A DNA stretch of 64,000 nt from Cryphonectria parasitica EP155 (Eukaryota; Ascomycota; Sordariomycetes; Diaporthales; Cryphonectriaceae). Positions within the stretch are counted from its first letter, which is position 1. Each line of letters starts with the position of its first letter. Of the stretch, positions 1 to 12,147 are shown in pieces. The notes under the pieces were generated by a model. The model made no database searches. It saw only the letters and a list, made by a program, of their open reading frames with translations, and was not told the origin of the DNA. The stretch spans positions 1 through 64,000 of the forward strand of contig NW_024468920.1 in assembly GCF_011745365.1 (NCBI RefSeq). The letters run 5' to 3'. A program made the position numbers and the translations under genes.

Positions 1-1500
1 AGAGTAAATAAGAATATTATTAAGATATGCAATAATAAACTAATTAAAATGCTTATATAGAATATAATTAATTATTTCTTAGAATAAAGCTAAAGCATTT
101 ATTAAATTAAAGAGTATAATCAAATATTTGTAATATCTATAGCATATTCTGAAAGCAGTTTTTTATTTCTTTTCTTTCTTTATTCTAATTAGATTATAAG
201 CTTTTTTGAAATCTAAAGCTATAAACTATTATACTTCTTACAATCTATCTTATAGCTTCTTAATAAGTAGTAATAAATATTAGTTTTTAATTATAATATT
301 ATTAAGCTATCTATAATTAATATATAGCTAAAGCTTGCTATTCTTTTTAAATATAAATAGAATAGAATATTCTGCTAATAATTATAATAATTATATATAT
401 TTCTTTTTAAGATTTTCATTAAGATATTCTCTAAGCACTTCGAATTATACTTTATCTAATCTATAGATAAGGAAAAACTTAAGCTGTTTTTCTTCTTATA
501 ATAAGATCTTATAATTATAAGAGCTGTATTCTGATAATCCTATATTCAATTCTTCTTGGAACAATTTCTTGAATTTGTAATACTCTTGCAATATGCCTGC
601 AAGTATTGATTCTAATCTGTATTCTATTTCTGCTATCTAAAGAAATAATAAATACTATTGAATATTCTTTCTTTCTTATATTGCATAGGAAACTATTGCT
701 TTCTTTCTTTTGCTAGATTGCTATTTACTAATTCGAGCTAAAGCGATCTTTCTAAAGTGCAATTTCTATTCTTTGTTCTAACTTGTAATATACTGCTCTA
801 ATGCAGACTAATTGTCTTATATTAGTATTTGCATTCTTTTTTCTATAATCTGCAAGAACTCTAGTATAATAATAGCATTCTTTCTGCTAAATTCTTCTTC
901 TTCTATTAATAGCTCTGCTAATCTGAAAATATATATGAATCTGTTTGAAGCTTCTTTTCTTAAGTATTCTTTAGTAACTGAATTCAGTTCTGCACTATTA
1001 ATTGCAATCATTCTATTAAATACAGCTTATTCTTAAGAAATTTAGCTAGTAATTCAATTAATTCAAGAATTATACTGCTTAAGCTAAGAAATGCTTAGAA
1101 TTAATTCATATTCTGCTATATTTATAATATTAAAAGCAATAGATATTATATAATCTTAAATTAAAACTAATAAATAATTAATTTCTATATTAATTATATC
1201 TTAATTATATACAATAGTTTATTCTTTTATAATAAGGAAATTATAGATTTTCTTCTTTTGATATTAATTGATATATATTTTGTTAATAATTCTAAGAAAT
1301 ATAAAGTTTTCTTAAGTGCTGCTATTCAATAAAGCTCTATATTTGTTTTTATAAATATAAGTATTAAGTTTTATATATGCTTCGTTTCTGCTATATACAG
1401 TATATAGAAATCTTTAAGCTTTAATTATTTGTAGTTCTATTACAAATAATTCTTCCCTTTTGGAATCTAAGCTTGTTATGCTGCTTTCTGAGCAAGCTTT
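1..1500 (-). pseudogene. pol: pol relic of element R (protease and RT, truncated by window)
   Basis: Pol opens after a TAG at 1501-1503, in the -1 frame relative to gag. An aspartic-protease-like region comes first, then the linker, of which 817-1011 remains open and matches the INSAE...KEYLRKEAS block shared by all copies. RT covers about 1-560. Near base 25 the YxDD box reads YLNN, so both catalytic Asp are lost (GAT to AAT). RNase H, integrase and chromodomain lie outside the window. No functional product is expected. Confidence 0.8.
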
Positions 1501-3461
1501 CTAGCTTGTTGCTGCTTATATTAATATCTCTTCCTAGCTTCTTGCTTATTATGCTAGTTGCAAATCTTATTGCTTATATAAATAATGCAGTTAATTATCT
1601 AATACTGCTACTATTTCGTTCTGCTATTAATGCAGTTCCGAAAGCTATTTATCAATAGCTCAATATATGCATTATTATGCCTTATTTCAAGAACTTCTCT
1701 AAATCTAATGCTAGATTTCTTAATAACTTGAATAATCTATTTCTATTCTCATATTGAGAACTATTCGTTTTTGATCTTTTCCGAAAAGTATAGCTTGCAG
1801 CTATAGCTAATATATAAGATCTAAGCAGTTTTATAATAATCTCAATATATATAGTTAATCCTAGAATCTTTATACTGAACTAATCTTATGCTGTAAATGA
1901 GAATATAGATAAAGAATTCTCTAAAGCTGAGTTTATATACTATATATTCCGCATTGCATATGTAGATGTGATAATATATGCTAGCGAAATCAGATGTACT
2001 GCAAAGCATTGCTGAGTTCGCTTTACTAAAGCTAATAGTTTCTAATAAACTATTAATAAGCTTCAATGAGCTATTCAGTTGCTTATTGGAAAATATTTCT
2101 TTAAATGCTTATAAGAGCTATTTCATTTATTATTGCTCATAATATTCCAAGGAGTATCTTTCTTTGTTATTTCTTCTAAAAACTAATTCTTTCTTGAAGA
2201 TACTAGAGCAATTTAAGTTGCTATTATTCAGAACTATATTATAAATTAGTTCCTTTCTTCCTATTGCTAGTTGCTTAATCTTTCTTTATAATGCTTTTAG
2301 AAATCATTCTAAACCTTTCTTATTCGAGAGATGTATTAAGCAGTTGTTATTATAGCAGAATATTTAGCTGAGATTTCTATAATCAACAGAGTTCAATACT
2401 TGCTTCAAAGAGATATTTTTGCTTAGTTGATTGAATTGCTATACTTGTATTATATTGAGCTATTATTCTTTAGGAATAGATTTCTATTATTAAAGCTTCT
2501 TAAGTTAGCAACAATCTTATGTAATATAGCTTGGTTTATTGCAATTATAATAGTTCTAATTATATGTTTTCCTTATAGTTGCATCTAACTTTATAAATTC
2601 AGCATAAGTACTCTTATTCTGTATTATGCTTTATTAAAAATCTTTATTCTAGCTTCGAGATTGAAACTTTTTGCTAGTATTTAGCTGCAATTGCTATATA
2701 GATTAGCTTTCTCTCTTCTTAAACTTTTTCATTTATTATTTATAGAGATAATTATCCATTCTAATAGCTACATTCGAAAATGCTACAAAGTCTTCAAGCT
2801 ATTCTTATTTTATAATCTCATTCTTAATTTCATTCTTAAATTCCTTATAATAATATCTAATAAGATTCTTGTTTTTCTATGGAAATTATATAGCAAGTTG
2901 CTTAAACTTGATTATATAAGCTAATATTAATTTAGTTTGCTTAAGATTTATTAGTTATTTAGCTACTATATATTCTTTATTAAGATTATTAAAAGTATTC
3001 TTAAAAGCTTTCTTAAAATCTTTAAAGAAGTTAAATATTTTCTTAATAGTTCTAGTATATGCATTGGAGTTATTAGTATATTTCAGATAATTGCAGAGAG
3101 AAGATCTATATTAGATAAGAGCATTCTTTTTAAAGCAAGTTTTAGCAAGAATAACTTTTTCGAATTCCATAGTAAATTGAGAAGTATTGTGCAAGAAGTA
3201 TGCCTTGCAGTAAGTAAGAAATTCCTAAAGAAGTTCCTGAATACTATTATATATAATAAGCTTGTTTATCTTGTAGCTCTTATGTATAAGAACCTGGGAA
3301 TTATGCTGAATCTGCTCTTGCTAAGCTTAGATAATGCTTTTCTGCTAATGCTAGCTTAGCTGAAGTTTTTTAATGCGCTAAGAGAGAAAGCAAATCTGAT
3401 TAATTAGCTTTTTCTGTATGAATTGATATAAGAATAAAGAAGAGATTTCTAGAGCTATTAT
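1440..3461 (-). pseudogene. gag: gag relic of element R
   Basis: Capsid/nucleocapsid polyprotein relic, aligned by eye to the other gag copies. The first codon is ATA (ATG in B and I) at 3459-3461. The frame closes at a TAA at 1440-1442, the position of the gag stop in every copy. The span is 674 codons with no net frameshift, shorter than the 701-702 codons of B, D, E, F, I and J, so internal deletions are present. Many TAA/TAG codons interrupt it. Short open stretches on the plus strand here (1473-1658, 2691-2924, 3177-3359) are antisense shadows. Confidence 0.8.
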
Positions 3462-3518
3462 ATTCTATATTATTCAAGGAGATAATACTGAACTATTCTT
3501 GAATAAGAATTATTAAAA

Positions 3519-3962
3519 TATAATGAATATACTGCAATATTCAAAGATCTGAAGTATATAAAGAGTTTATGCTAATAAGAGCAATATTAAAGTAGAATTT
3601 ACTAAATATAGAATATAACTGTAATCCGTACAAGTGCTGATTATTCGCTTTTGAAGCTATTCAAGTATATAATAAATGAATACTTAGATTAACAACTGAA
3701 GAGCTATATTCTGATAATCTATCTAGTAGTAATGAATATATTCTTATATATTCAGCTCTTCAGTATAGCTCATCTTGGATTATTAACTATTCAAATGATC
3801 CAGGCTCATTGAATCATTCTAATAATCTAATAATCCATCTCTGCTATAATTCTTATTCTGAATTACATAATCCCTGCTGATTATTCAACATTGAGTTGCA
3901 ATACCTAGTTCTTTGTTTAGCAGGGCTTATCCCGTAACCTGCATGTTGAATGAGTCATAACA
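3519..3962 (-). repeat. 5' LTR of element R (444 bp)
   Basis: Begins TATAATGAATACTGCA and ends GAGTCATAACA, matching the reversed LTR ends seen elsewhere (TGTAATGAGCACTGCAG ... GGGTCATAACA) after RIP-type changes. The middle (U3) differs from the B/D, C/G/J and I variants and is closer to E and F in arrangement. The inverted pair around the TATA-like run and the AACTGAAGAGCT block are still visible near 3690-3765. Confidence 0.85.
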
Positions 3963-6063
3963 CAGATCTTATAAGAACAAGCTATATCCAGGAAGATAGT
4001 TACAATTAATAGCGCAGAATGGAATTCAATTACTAAAGAATACTTAAGAAAAGAAGCTTTAAACGGATTCATATATATCTTTAGATTAGCAGAGCTAATA
4101 ATTTAAGAAGAAGAATCTAGTAATAAGCAAACTTAAATAATGCTAGAGTGCTAACAGATTAGCATAATAATAAAAGTAAGATTCTCAGCAGATTAGTTCG
4201 CTCTAGAATAATAAGAAAAAGCTTCAGAATATAGATTGCAGATTTACAAAAAAATCTTAAAACTAAGCTCTTAAGCATTCAGTTCAGCTTAGAGCAACTA
4301 TTCAAGATCTTCGAAAATACTACTAATAACTAGCAAGAAGAAGTATACTTAATAGTATTTATTATTTCTTCAGATAATAGAAATAGAATATAAATCAGAA
4401 TTAATACTTGCAAGTATATTACAGAAATATTATAAATTCAAGAAATTATTTCAAGAAAAATTAAATACAGAATTATTAGAATATAGCTTATATAATTATA
4501 AGATCTTACTATAAGAAGGAAAATAGCTTAAGTTTTTTCTTATTTATAGATTAAATAAAATATAATTTAAAGCATTTAGAAAGTATCTTAATAAAAATCT
4601 TAAAAAAAAATATATATAATTATTATAATTATTAGTAGAATATTCTATTCTATTTATACTTAAAAAGAATAATAAACTCAGATTATATATTAATTATAAA
4701 TAATTTAATAATATTATAATTAAGAACTAATATTTATTATTACTTATTAAGAAATTATAAAATAGATTGCAAGAAGTATAATAATTTATAGCTTTAAATC
4801 TTAAAGAAGCTTATAATCTAATTAGAATAAAGAAAGAAAAAGAATGAAAAACTGCTTTTAGAATATATTATAAATATTATAAATATTTGATTATATTCTT
4901 TAATTTAATAAATACTTTAGCTTTATTTTAAAAAATAATTAATTATATTCTATATAAGTATTTTAATTAGTTTGCTATTATATATCTTAATAATATTCTT
5001 ATTTACTCTTAAATACTAGAAGAATATAAGAAGTAAATAGAAATAATATTGCAAATATTCTAAAATATAAAACTTCTTATAAAATTTATAAAAAATTATT
5101 TTTATATACAAAAAATTAATTATTTTGAATTTATAATCAAACTAGAATGTATTAAATTACAGAAAGATAAAATAAAAGCTATTAAATATTAGCTGATTCT
5201 TAAGAATATTAGAAATATTAGATCTTTTTTCGAATATATTAATTTCTATAAGCAGTTTATTAAAAATTACAGCTGAATTATATATTCTCTTACAAATCTC
5301 ACTAGAAAAGAGCAGCTTTTCGAATAAATCTCTAAAATACAGAAAGCTTTTAATAAAATTATTAAATATATTATTTTAGAGCTAATTCTGTATAAAGCAG
5401 ATTTCTATAAACTATTTGAAATTGAAACTAATATATCAGAATATATATTTAGAGAATAACTTAATTAATAAGATAATTAAGAATATCTAAAGATTATAAG
5501 CAATTTTTCAAAGAAATTGAATAGCTTAAAAATCAATTATAGAATTCCAGATTAGAAATTTATAGCAATAATAAAAGCTTTTAAAAAATAATAATATTAT
5601 CTTATTAATATATAATATTTAATTATAATTTATTCAGATTATAAGAATCTAATTATATTTATAATAACTAAGATCTTGAATAAATAATAAGTTAGATAAA
5701 TAGAATTTCTCTTATAATTTGATTTCAAAATTATATATTGCAAAAGCTTGGAAAATGAATAAGCAGATGCTTTTAGCAGAAAATCAGATTATCGAAATAT
5801 AAATTTCTCAAATATATAGAATATCTTTATTCAAAATAAATCAGAGAATTTTATTAATATATATAAAAAGCTAAATGCTATCTTTAGAATCAAACTTTTA
5901 AAAAAGAATTCAGAATTAATAATTCCAAATAAGTAAAATAGCTATATTAGAAATATATATAATATACTAGTATATGAATATTAGAGAATTAAAGTAATCT
6001 ATAAATGCATTAAAAAATACTAGAATTTGCTAAGCTTTAGAAAAAGAATTGAAAATCTTCTAT
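3963..6063 (+). mobile_element. Element A, left segment (outermost host element)
   Basis: Plus-strand pol from late protease to mid-integrase. The left side is cut by R; the right side is cut by B at 6063, where TCTAT (6059-6063) is the left half of B's TSD. The sequence resumes at 62110 in the same integrase region, showing that everything from 6064 to 62104 is one nested insertion. A's 5' LTR and gag must lie left of the window. Confidence 0.88.
3968..6063 (+). pseudogene. pol: pol relic of element A, part 1 (PR end, RT, RNase H, IN start)
   Basis: After the conserved linker (about 3990-4300), RT spans roughly 4570-5160 with recognisable LYINYK and YFEFIIKLECIKL motifs. The YxDD box at 4983-4994 reads YLNN, so both Asp are lost. 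RNase H follows (about 5380-5780, LILYKADFYK...ETN), then the integrase N-terminal region up to 6063. Dozens of TAA/TAG codons replace Gln/Trp codons. A/T content is visibly higher than in inner copies D, I and J, as expected for the oldest host element. Confidence 0.85.
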
Positions 6064-6519
6064 TGTTATAACTCATTCAACATGCAGATTACGAAACAAG
6101 TTACGAGTAACAAGGACCAGATATTAAGAATCCAACGTTCTGACAAAGCATTGATTACATAACCCAGGGGTAGAGTTATGAATACAACCAATCAGGAAGG
6201 ATAGCTTTGAATACGTGCTATCCAGAGCTAATAGAATAACTTGGATATATTGCTATTCAACATATCCACGCTGAAGAGCTGAATATATAATCATACATTC
6301 ATTACTATTAGATAGATGCAGTACATAGCTCTTCAGTTATCAATCTAAATATCAGATTACTCTCTTACTCTAATAGCTCCAAAGGCAGTGAATATTTGCA
6401 GCATCTCTCAAGACTTGTACAGTTCTGTATTTAAGAACTTGATATTTTAATACCGCTCTTGTTAACATAAACCCCTTTGTATACTTTGGAATCTTCGGAT
6501 TATTGCAGTGCTTATTACA
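6064..6519 (+). repeat. 5' LTR of element B (456 bp)
   Basis: Starts TGTTATAACTCATTC and ends GTGCTTATTACA. It has the same length as the 3' LTR at 61649-62104. It carries the D-type U3 segment (GGAAGGATAGCTTTG ... CATATCCA), a TATATAA box in GCTGAATATATAATC, the inverted pair CTGAAGAGCT/AGCTCTTCAG, and AGTTATCAA at 6335-6343, which is complementary to the sequence just after the LTR. Confidence 0.95.
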
Positions 6520-6530
6520 TTTTGATAACT
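6520..6530 (+). promoter_or_regulatory. Putative self-priming primer-binding site of element B
   Basis: The bases directly after the 5' LTR read TTTTGATAACT, not the TGG start expected of a tRNA-primed site. TTGATAACT (6522-6530) is the exact reverse complement of AGTTATCAA inside the LTR (6335-6343), about 50 nt downstream of the TATA box and so plausibly near the mRNA 5' end. This resembles self-priming in Tf1-type elements. The same 11 bases, or RIP-altered versions, follow the 5' LTRs of C, D, I and J. Confidence 0.6.
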
Positions 6531-6575
6531 CTTGTTCAAGAACAGTTTAGTATTACTCTTTGAGCAATACAGAAT

Positions 6576-8681
6576 ATGATAGCTTCTTTAGAAATCTCTT
6601 TATTCTTGTATGCTTCTATTCAGAAGAAATTGATTAACTAGGTATATTAGCTTATTCAGCATATTCAGAATCTGTATAAATAATAGCAAGCTTAAAGCGC
6701 TATTATTGCTAACTAATAAGCTTAGCTAGCTTAATAAGCTTAGTAAATGCATTTTATCTCTATAACTACTAATAGTATTAAGAAAATATATAAGATAGAT
6801 AAGCTTGCTATATATAATAGCAATTAAAAGATATTATATAGATTTCTTATTTACTGCAAAGTATACTTTTTGTATTATACAATCCAGTTTACTATAGAAT
6901 CTAAGAAGATTATTCTTATAGAAACTTATTTTGAAAAAAATGCTTTTATCTAATATAAGCTTTTTCTGCATAATTACTTGGAGCATTAGAATAATCTCAA
7001 TACATATACTCAGAGTATTAAGAATATATTTAATTCTTTTGAAAGCTTTGAAAAAGCTTTTAAGAAAATCTTTAGCAATTCCAATGAAGAATGTATTACA
7101 GCTTAGCAGCTTATAAATCTTAAGCAGATCAAATTAGCTTTTACTTATATAATTAGATTTAAGCAATTCTTAGCAAGATTTCTATAGAAAGATAAGAATC
7201 TTATAAAGTATTATTATAAAGAATTTAAGAATGATATTAAGAATAAAATCTTCAAATAGAATTAGCTAGAAGATTTTATAATATTCTTCAACTAAGTAAT
7301 CTGTATTAATAATCGTTTTTATAAGTAATGAATAGAGAAATTTAAGAAAGAAGAAAGCTAGATTTGAAGATTTTTAGCTAATATAAGCAAGAAATTCTAA
7401 TACAAAAATAATAATTAATAAAACAGTATAGCTTAAAGCAGCATTATGCATACTAGCTTTATAAAGCTTAATACAGCTAATAAGCAATATAGTAAAAAGA
7501 ATAATATTACTTATTATAACTGCAATAAATAGAAATATATAGCATATAACTGCTATTAACTTTAGAAGAACAAATAGCAATTAGTTTAGAAAGAATGCTA
7601 GATGAATATCGCTTAGCAACAGAAATCCAATTAACTAAGCAAAAACATCTTCTTGAAGCAAATATTAGACTCTATTAATTACGAAAATCTTAGCTAGATA
7701 TTCTGCTATAATAATAACTGCTTAATATATCTCTCGAGTAAGAAAGATTCAAAATAGTTCCTTTAGAAATCTAAGCGCTATAGATAAATAGTAATAGCAG
7801 AGCAAGATTATATATTCAGCGCAATTATAAGCAGCAACAATTCGAATTGCTCTATTATTACTGAATAAAGCATTCAAGCATTAGAAGAAGAGCTTAGTAA
7901 TAATACTTTTCATTATTTTCTATTACTTATACTAAATATTATAACTAGAGATATAAATAAGAAATGATATTCTCTTAATTATTAGTATAAATACCTGAAC
8001 AATACTGAAAACGCTTCTTAAGCAACAGAATTCAGCTAGAATAAACAATTCAGCAATTCATTAGAATCTCTTATATATAATGAATCCAGCAAGCTTAAGG
8101 GAAGATTCTCTTTTAGTATTAGATAGAATAAGGAAATAATATGAATTGAATATCTTATTTATAAGATAGAGCTAGAGAAGCTTTTTATCTATATCTCTTT
8201 GCAAAATATTGAAGTATAATCAGATAAGAATCCTCGAATCAGCTCACTTTATAATCTATATTATAAACTAGTATAAATCTCCTGCATTTATCATAGCTGC
8301 AAAACGCATTTTTCAGAAAAGATATAATATAAATAGTTTCTCATTAGAGAACTAGAATAAATTCTTTAAGCTGTAAAGAAGCAAGAGCTTTGCTTCAGAG
8401 AAGTTTTTAATAAACAGCACTATAATATATATATTGAATTATCAGATAACTGCTCTATGCAATATATAAATAAGAAAATAAAATAGTAGCAATATAAGAT
8501 AATATTTTGTATAATTCATATTAATAATAAGATTAGCAATTAGTATTAATAGAATAAAAACTAGAAATAATAATAATATAAGCAAAAGCAAGCTAAGAAG
8601 CTTGCTTAGAAAGTAGTGAAGCAAGCTCAGAAGAAGAATAAGCAGCTCTTAATAGCTTCAAAAGAATAAAATTGCTTATAA
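6576..8681 (+). pseudogene. gag: gag relic of element B
   Basis: Starts at ATG 6576 (MIASLEISLF...) and runs in one frame, apart from premature stops, to TAA at 8679-8681: 702 codons. Residues about 25-95 are Gln-rich, where CAG/CAA codons have become TAG/TAA. The nucleocapsid CCHC zinc knuckle lies near 7512-7556, with its first Cys mutated to Tyr. A Lys/Gln-rich basic stretch precedes the stop. Gag would form the virus-like particle. Length and frame match gag in D, E, F, I and J. Confidence 0.85.
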
Positions 8682-8951
8682 AGGGATTGTAAATGATTAA
8701 ACTGAAATAGTTCCTATATAAAGCTTTTAAAGCAAACTATGCTTATATTAAGCTTGATATATATATTTAAGAATACAAATACAGCATACTATTGAATAGT
8801 AATACTCAGGAAAACTTTATATTCTTATATATTATTAATCAAGTATAACTATAATAAAAATAAAAAAGATGCTTATATACTTTTAGCATTATAAAAGAAT
8901 AATCTATTGCATATAACTAAGAAGTAATTAATAAGAAGACTAATTATCTAT
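8597..8951 (+). pseudogene. pol: pol relic of element B, part 1 (pol N-terminus/protease)
   Basis: Opens after TAA 8594-8596 in the -1 frame relative to gag, overlapping the last 85 nt of gag. It includes the protease start (TYIQEYKYS..., with the D-S/T-G-like site degraded). It is cut at 8951 by element C. TSD TCTAT at 8947-8951 is repeated at 31250-31254, where B pol resumes. Confidence 0.78.
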
Positions 8952-9409
8952 TATTATAACCCATTCAACATGCAGGTTACGAAAACAGATTACAGGCAAA
9001 CAAGAACCAGGTATCATGATTCAACGTCAGACAACCCACAAGGATTATGTAACCCAGAGTTAGGATTATAAGCCAACCAATCAGAAGAGCTCACCTGTGC
9101 TTACTGAGCCTTAGTAAGCACCACTGAGCAGCAGTAAGCTTCAGTAAGCATCAGCAAGCTACACTAAAGAGCTGAATATATAATCACACGTTTATTACCA
9201 TTAGATAGATCATCATATATAGCTCTTCAGTTATTAATCTAAGTATTCAGTCTTCTATACTGAGTAGCTCCAAAGGCAATAAATACTTGTATTATTCATT
9301 AGAACTTGTACAGTTCCGTATTCAAGAACTTGATACTTTAATACCGCTCTTATTAGCATAAATCTCTTGTATACTTAGAAATCTTCGGATTACTGCAGTG
9401 CTTATTATA
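8952..9409 (+). repeat. 5' LTR of element C (458 bp)
   Basis: Starts TATTATAACCCATTCAACAT (TG to TA by RIP) and ends GTGCTTATTATA (CA to TA). U3 carries short GTAAGCA/GAGCA-type repeats around 9090-9165, shared with G and J. A TATA box, the CTGAAGAGCT-like inverted pair and the AGTTATTAATC initiator region follow. Confidence 0.93.
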
Positions 9410-9465
9410 TTTTGATAACTCTTATTCAAGAACAGTTCAGTATTATCTCTTAAGCAATACAGAAT

Positions 9466-11567
9466 ACAATAGCTTCTCTAGAAATCTCTTTGTTCTCGCA
9501 CGCCTCTACTCAGGAGAAACTAGTTAATCAGATATATTAGCTTACTTAGCGTATTCAGGATCTGTGCGAACAACAGCAGGCTTAAAGCGCTACTATTGCT
9601 AATTAATAAGCTCAGCTAGCTTAGCAGGCTTAATAAGCGCAGTTCATCTTTATAGCTACTAATAGTGCTGGAAAGGCGTACAAAATAAACAAGCTTGCTA
9701 TATATAACAGCAATTAGAAAACGCTGCATGAATTCCTTACTTACTACAGAGCATATTTCTTGTATTATACAATCTAGTTTACTATAGAATCTGAAAAGAT
9801 TATTCTTATAGGAACTCATTTTGAAAAGAATATTCTTATTTAATATAAGCTTTCTTTATATAACTATTTGAAGCATTAGAATAATTCTAATATATATATT
9901 CAGAGTATTAAGAATATATTTGATTTCTTTGAAAGCTTTGAAAAAGCTTTCAAAAAGATCTTTGATAATCCTAACAAAGAATGCATTATAGCTTAGCAGC
10001 TTATGAATCTTAAGCAGACTAAATTAGCTTCTGCTTATATAATCAGGTTTAAGCAGCTCTTAGCAAGATTTTTGTAAAAAGATAAGAATCTTATAAAGTA
10101 TTATTATAAGGAACTTAAGAATAATATTAAAGATAAAATCTCTAAGCAGAATTAGCTGAGAAACTTTGCAATATTCTCTAATCAAGCTATCTGCATTAAT
10201 AATTATCTATATGAATAATGAGTAAAGAAGTTCAAGAAGAAAGAAAGCTAGATTTAGAGATTTCTAGCTAATATAAGCAAGAAACTTCAAAACAAGAATA
10301 GCAATCAATATAGCAGTATAGCTTAGAGCAGTACTATATATACTAATTTCATAAAACTTAATACTACTAATAAGCAATATAGCAAGAGAAATAGCATTAT
10401 TTGCTATAACTGCAACAAATAAGAATATATAGCATATAACTACTATTAATTTCGAAAGAATAAATAGCAACTAGTTCAGAAAGAATGCTAGATAAATATT
10501 GCTTGATAATAGAAATTCAATCAACTAAGCAAAAATACTTCCTCAGAGCAAGTATCGAACTCTATTGATTATAGAAGTCTCAGCTGAATATTCTGCTATA
10601 ATAACAACTGCTTAATATACTTCTCGAGTAAGGAAGAATCAGAATAGTTCTCTCAGAAGCCTCAGCGCTGCAGATAAATAGCAACAGCAGAATAAGAGTA
10701 TATGCTCAGCATTCTTATAAGTAGCAATTCGAATTGCTTTGATATTGTGAAATAAAGTATTTAAGCATTGAAAGAAGAACTTAGCAACAATACTCTTCAA
10801 TATTCTTCATTGCTTATACTAAGCATTATAATTAGAGATATGAATAAGAGATAGTACTCTTTTGATTACTAGTATGAATATCTAAATAATACTGAGAATG
10901 CTTTTCAAGCAATAGAAAGATCAAACTAGAACAAGCGATTCAATAATTCACCAGAGTTTCCTATGAACAATAAATCCAAGAAATCTATAGAAAGATTTCC
11001 TTTCAGTATTAAATGGAATAAGGAAATAATATGAATTGAATATCTCGTTTATAAGATAAGATTAGAGAAGCTCTTTATCTGTATTCTCTTGCAGAATATC
11101 GAAGTATAAGAAGATAAGAACTCTCGGATTAGCTTACTTTATAACCTATATTACGAATTAGTATGAATCTTCTATACTTATTATAGCTGCAGAATGTATT
11201 TCTCGGAAAAGATGCAATATAAATAGTTTTTTATTAGAAAATCAGAATAAATTCTTTAAACTATTGAAGAACAGAAACTCTACTTCAGAAAGATTTTCAA
11301 CAAGCAATACTACAATATATATATTAAGCTATTAGATAATTGCTTTATATAATGCATAAATAAAAAGATAGAATGATAGCAGTATAAGATAATACTTTGT
11401 ATGATTTATATTAATAACAAAGTTTGCAACTAGCATTAATAGAAGAAAGATTAGAAATAATAATAATATAAGCAAAAACAAGCTAAGAAGCTTGCTTGAG
11501 AAGTAGCGAAGTAAGCTTAGAAGAATAAGCAGCTTTTAATAAATCCAAAAGAACAGAATTGCTTGTA
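9466..11567 (+). pseudogene. gag: gag relic of element C (frameshifted)
   Basis: The start codon position holds ACA at 9466-9468 (ATG in B and I; ACG in J). The zinc knuckle near 10402 retains CYNCN...YIAYNYY. From the zinc knuckle to the gag stop (TAA 11565-11567) is 1163 nt, against 1164 in D, I and J, so one base has been lost, in addition to many RIP stops. Confidence 0.83.
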
Positions 11568-12147
11568 AAGAAACTGTAGATGATTAAACTAGAATAGTTC
11601 CTATATAAAGCTTTCAAAACAGATTATGCTTATATCAAGTTTAATATATATATTCAAGAATATAAGTATAGCGCATTATTAAATAGTAATGCTCAGAAAA
11701 ACTTTATATTTCCATATATTATTAATCAAGTATAATTACAATGAAGATGGAAGAAACGCTTATATATTTTCAGTACTATAGAAGAATAATCTATTATATA
11801 TAATCAAGGAATAATTAATAAGAAGATTAATTATCTATTTATCTTAATCCAAGAATATATAATCAGAGCTTCCTTTAATATTACAAATATAGCATAGTAT
11901 GAGCTGATTATAAGGCTTTTATAGCTTAAGAAGTATAATTCTCGAATTAATTGAACTATTAGCTAGATCTTATGGAAACAAGCTATATCCAGAGAAATAG
12001 TTACAATTAATAGCGCAGAATCGAAGCTAGTGATTAAAGAATACTTAGAAAAAGAAGCTTCATACAACTTCTCACATACTTTCAAGTTAGCAGAGCTAGC
12101 AATTCAAGGAGAAGAATCTAGTAATAAGCGAATCCAAACAGTGCTAG
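11487..12147 (+). pseudogene. pol: pol relic of element C, part 1 (protease and linker)
   Basis: Opens after TAA 11484-11486 and overlaps the gag end. It covers the protease (YIKFNIYIQEYKYSALLNS, where the catalytic D-T/S-G region reads NS-N) and the linker with INSAES...KEYLEKEAS. Interrupted by D at 12147, with TSD GCTAG at 12143-12147. With part 2 (19571-22626) it sums to 3717 nt, 1239 codons, with no net frameshift. Confidence 0.85.

Larger units (their letters stand above)
1..3962 (-). mobile_element. Element R: partial Ty3/gypsy chromovirus copy, minus strand
   Basis: A minus-strand copy entering from beyond the left edge. Reading leftwards from 3962 it shows its 5' LTR, a 674-codon gag relic, protease, and RT running off the window at base 1. 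The sequence right of the LTR (from 3963) is plus-strand pol of another copy (A) beginning mid-gene, so R is inserted in A. The expected TSD is CAGAT at 3963-3967, but its partner lies outside the window. It is among the most AT-rich and stop-riddled copies, consistent with an old, heavily RIP-mutated insertion. Confidence 0.85.

Noticed and set aside
7374..7580. Another recurring hydrophobic frame (10264-10470, 13459-13665, 29726-29932, 39748-39954, 43153-43359)
   Set aside because: Antisense of the gag zinc-knuckle region in B, C, D, E, I and J. No independent evidence of coding.
8442..8624. Short hydrophobic, membrane-like minus-strand frame, recurring at 40816-40998, 44221-44403 and (reversed) 55870-56052
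   Set aside because: It lies exactly antisense to the Lys/Gln-rich end of gag in each copy; recurrence follows from the repeat family and A-rich codons.
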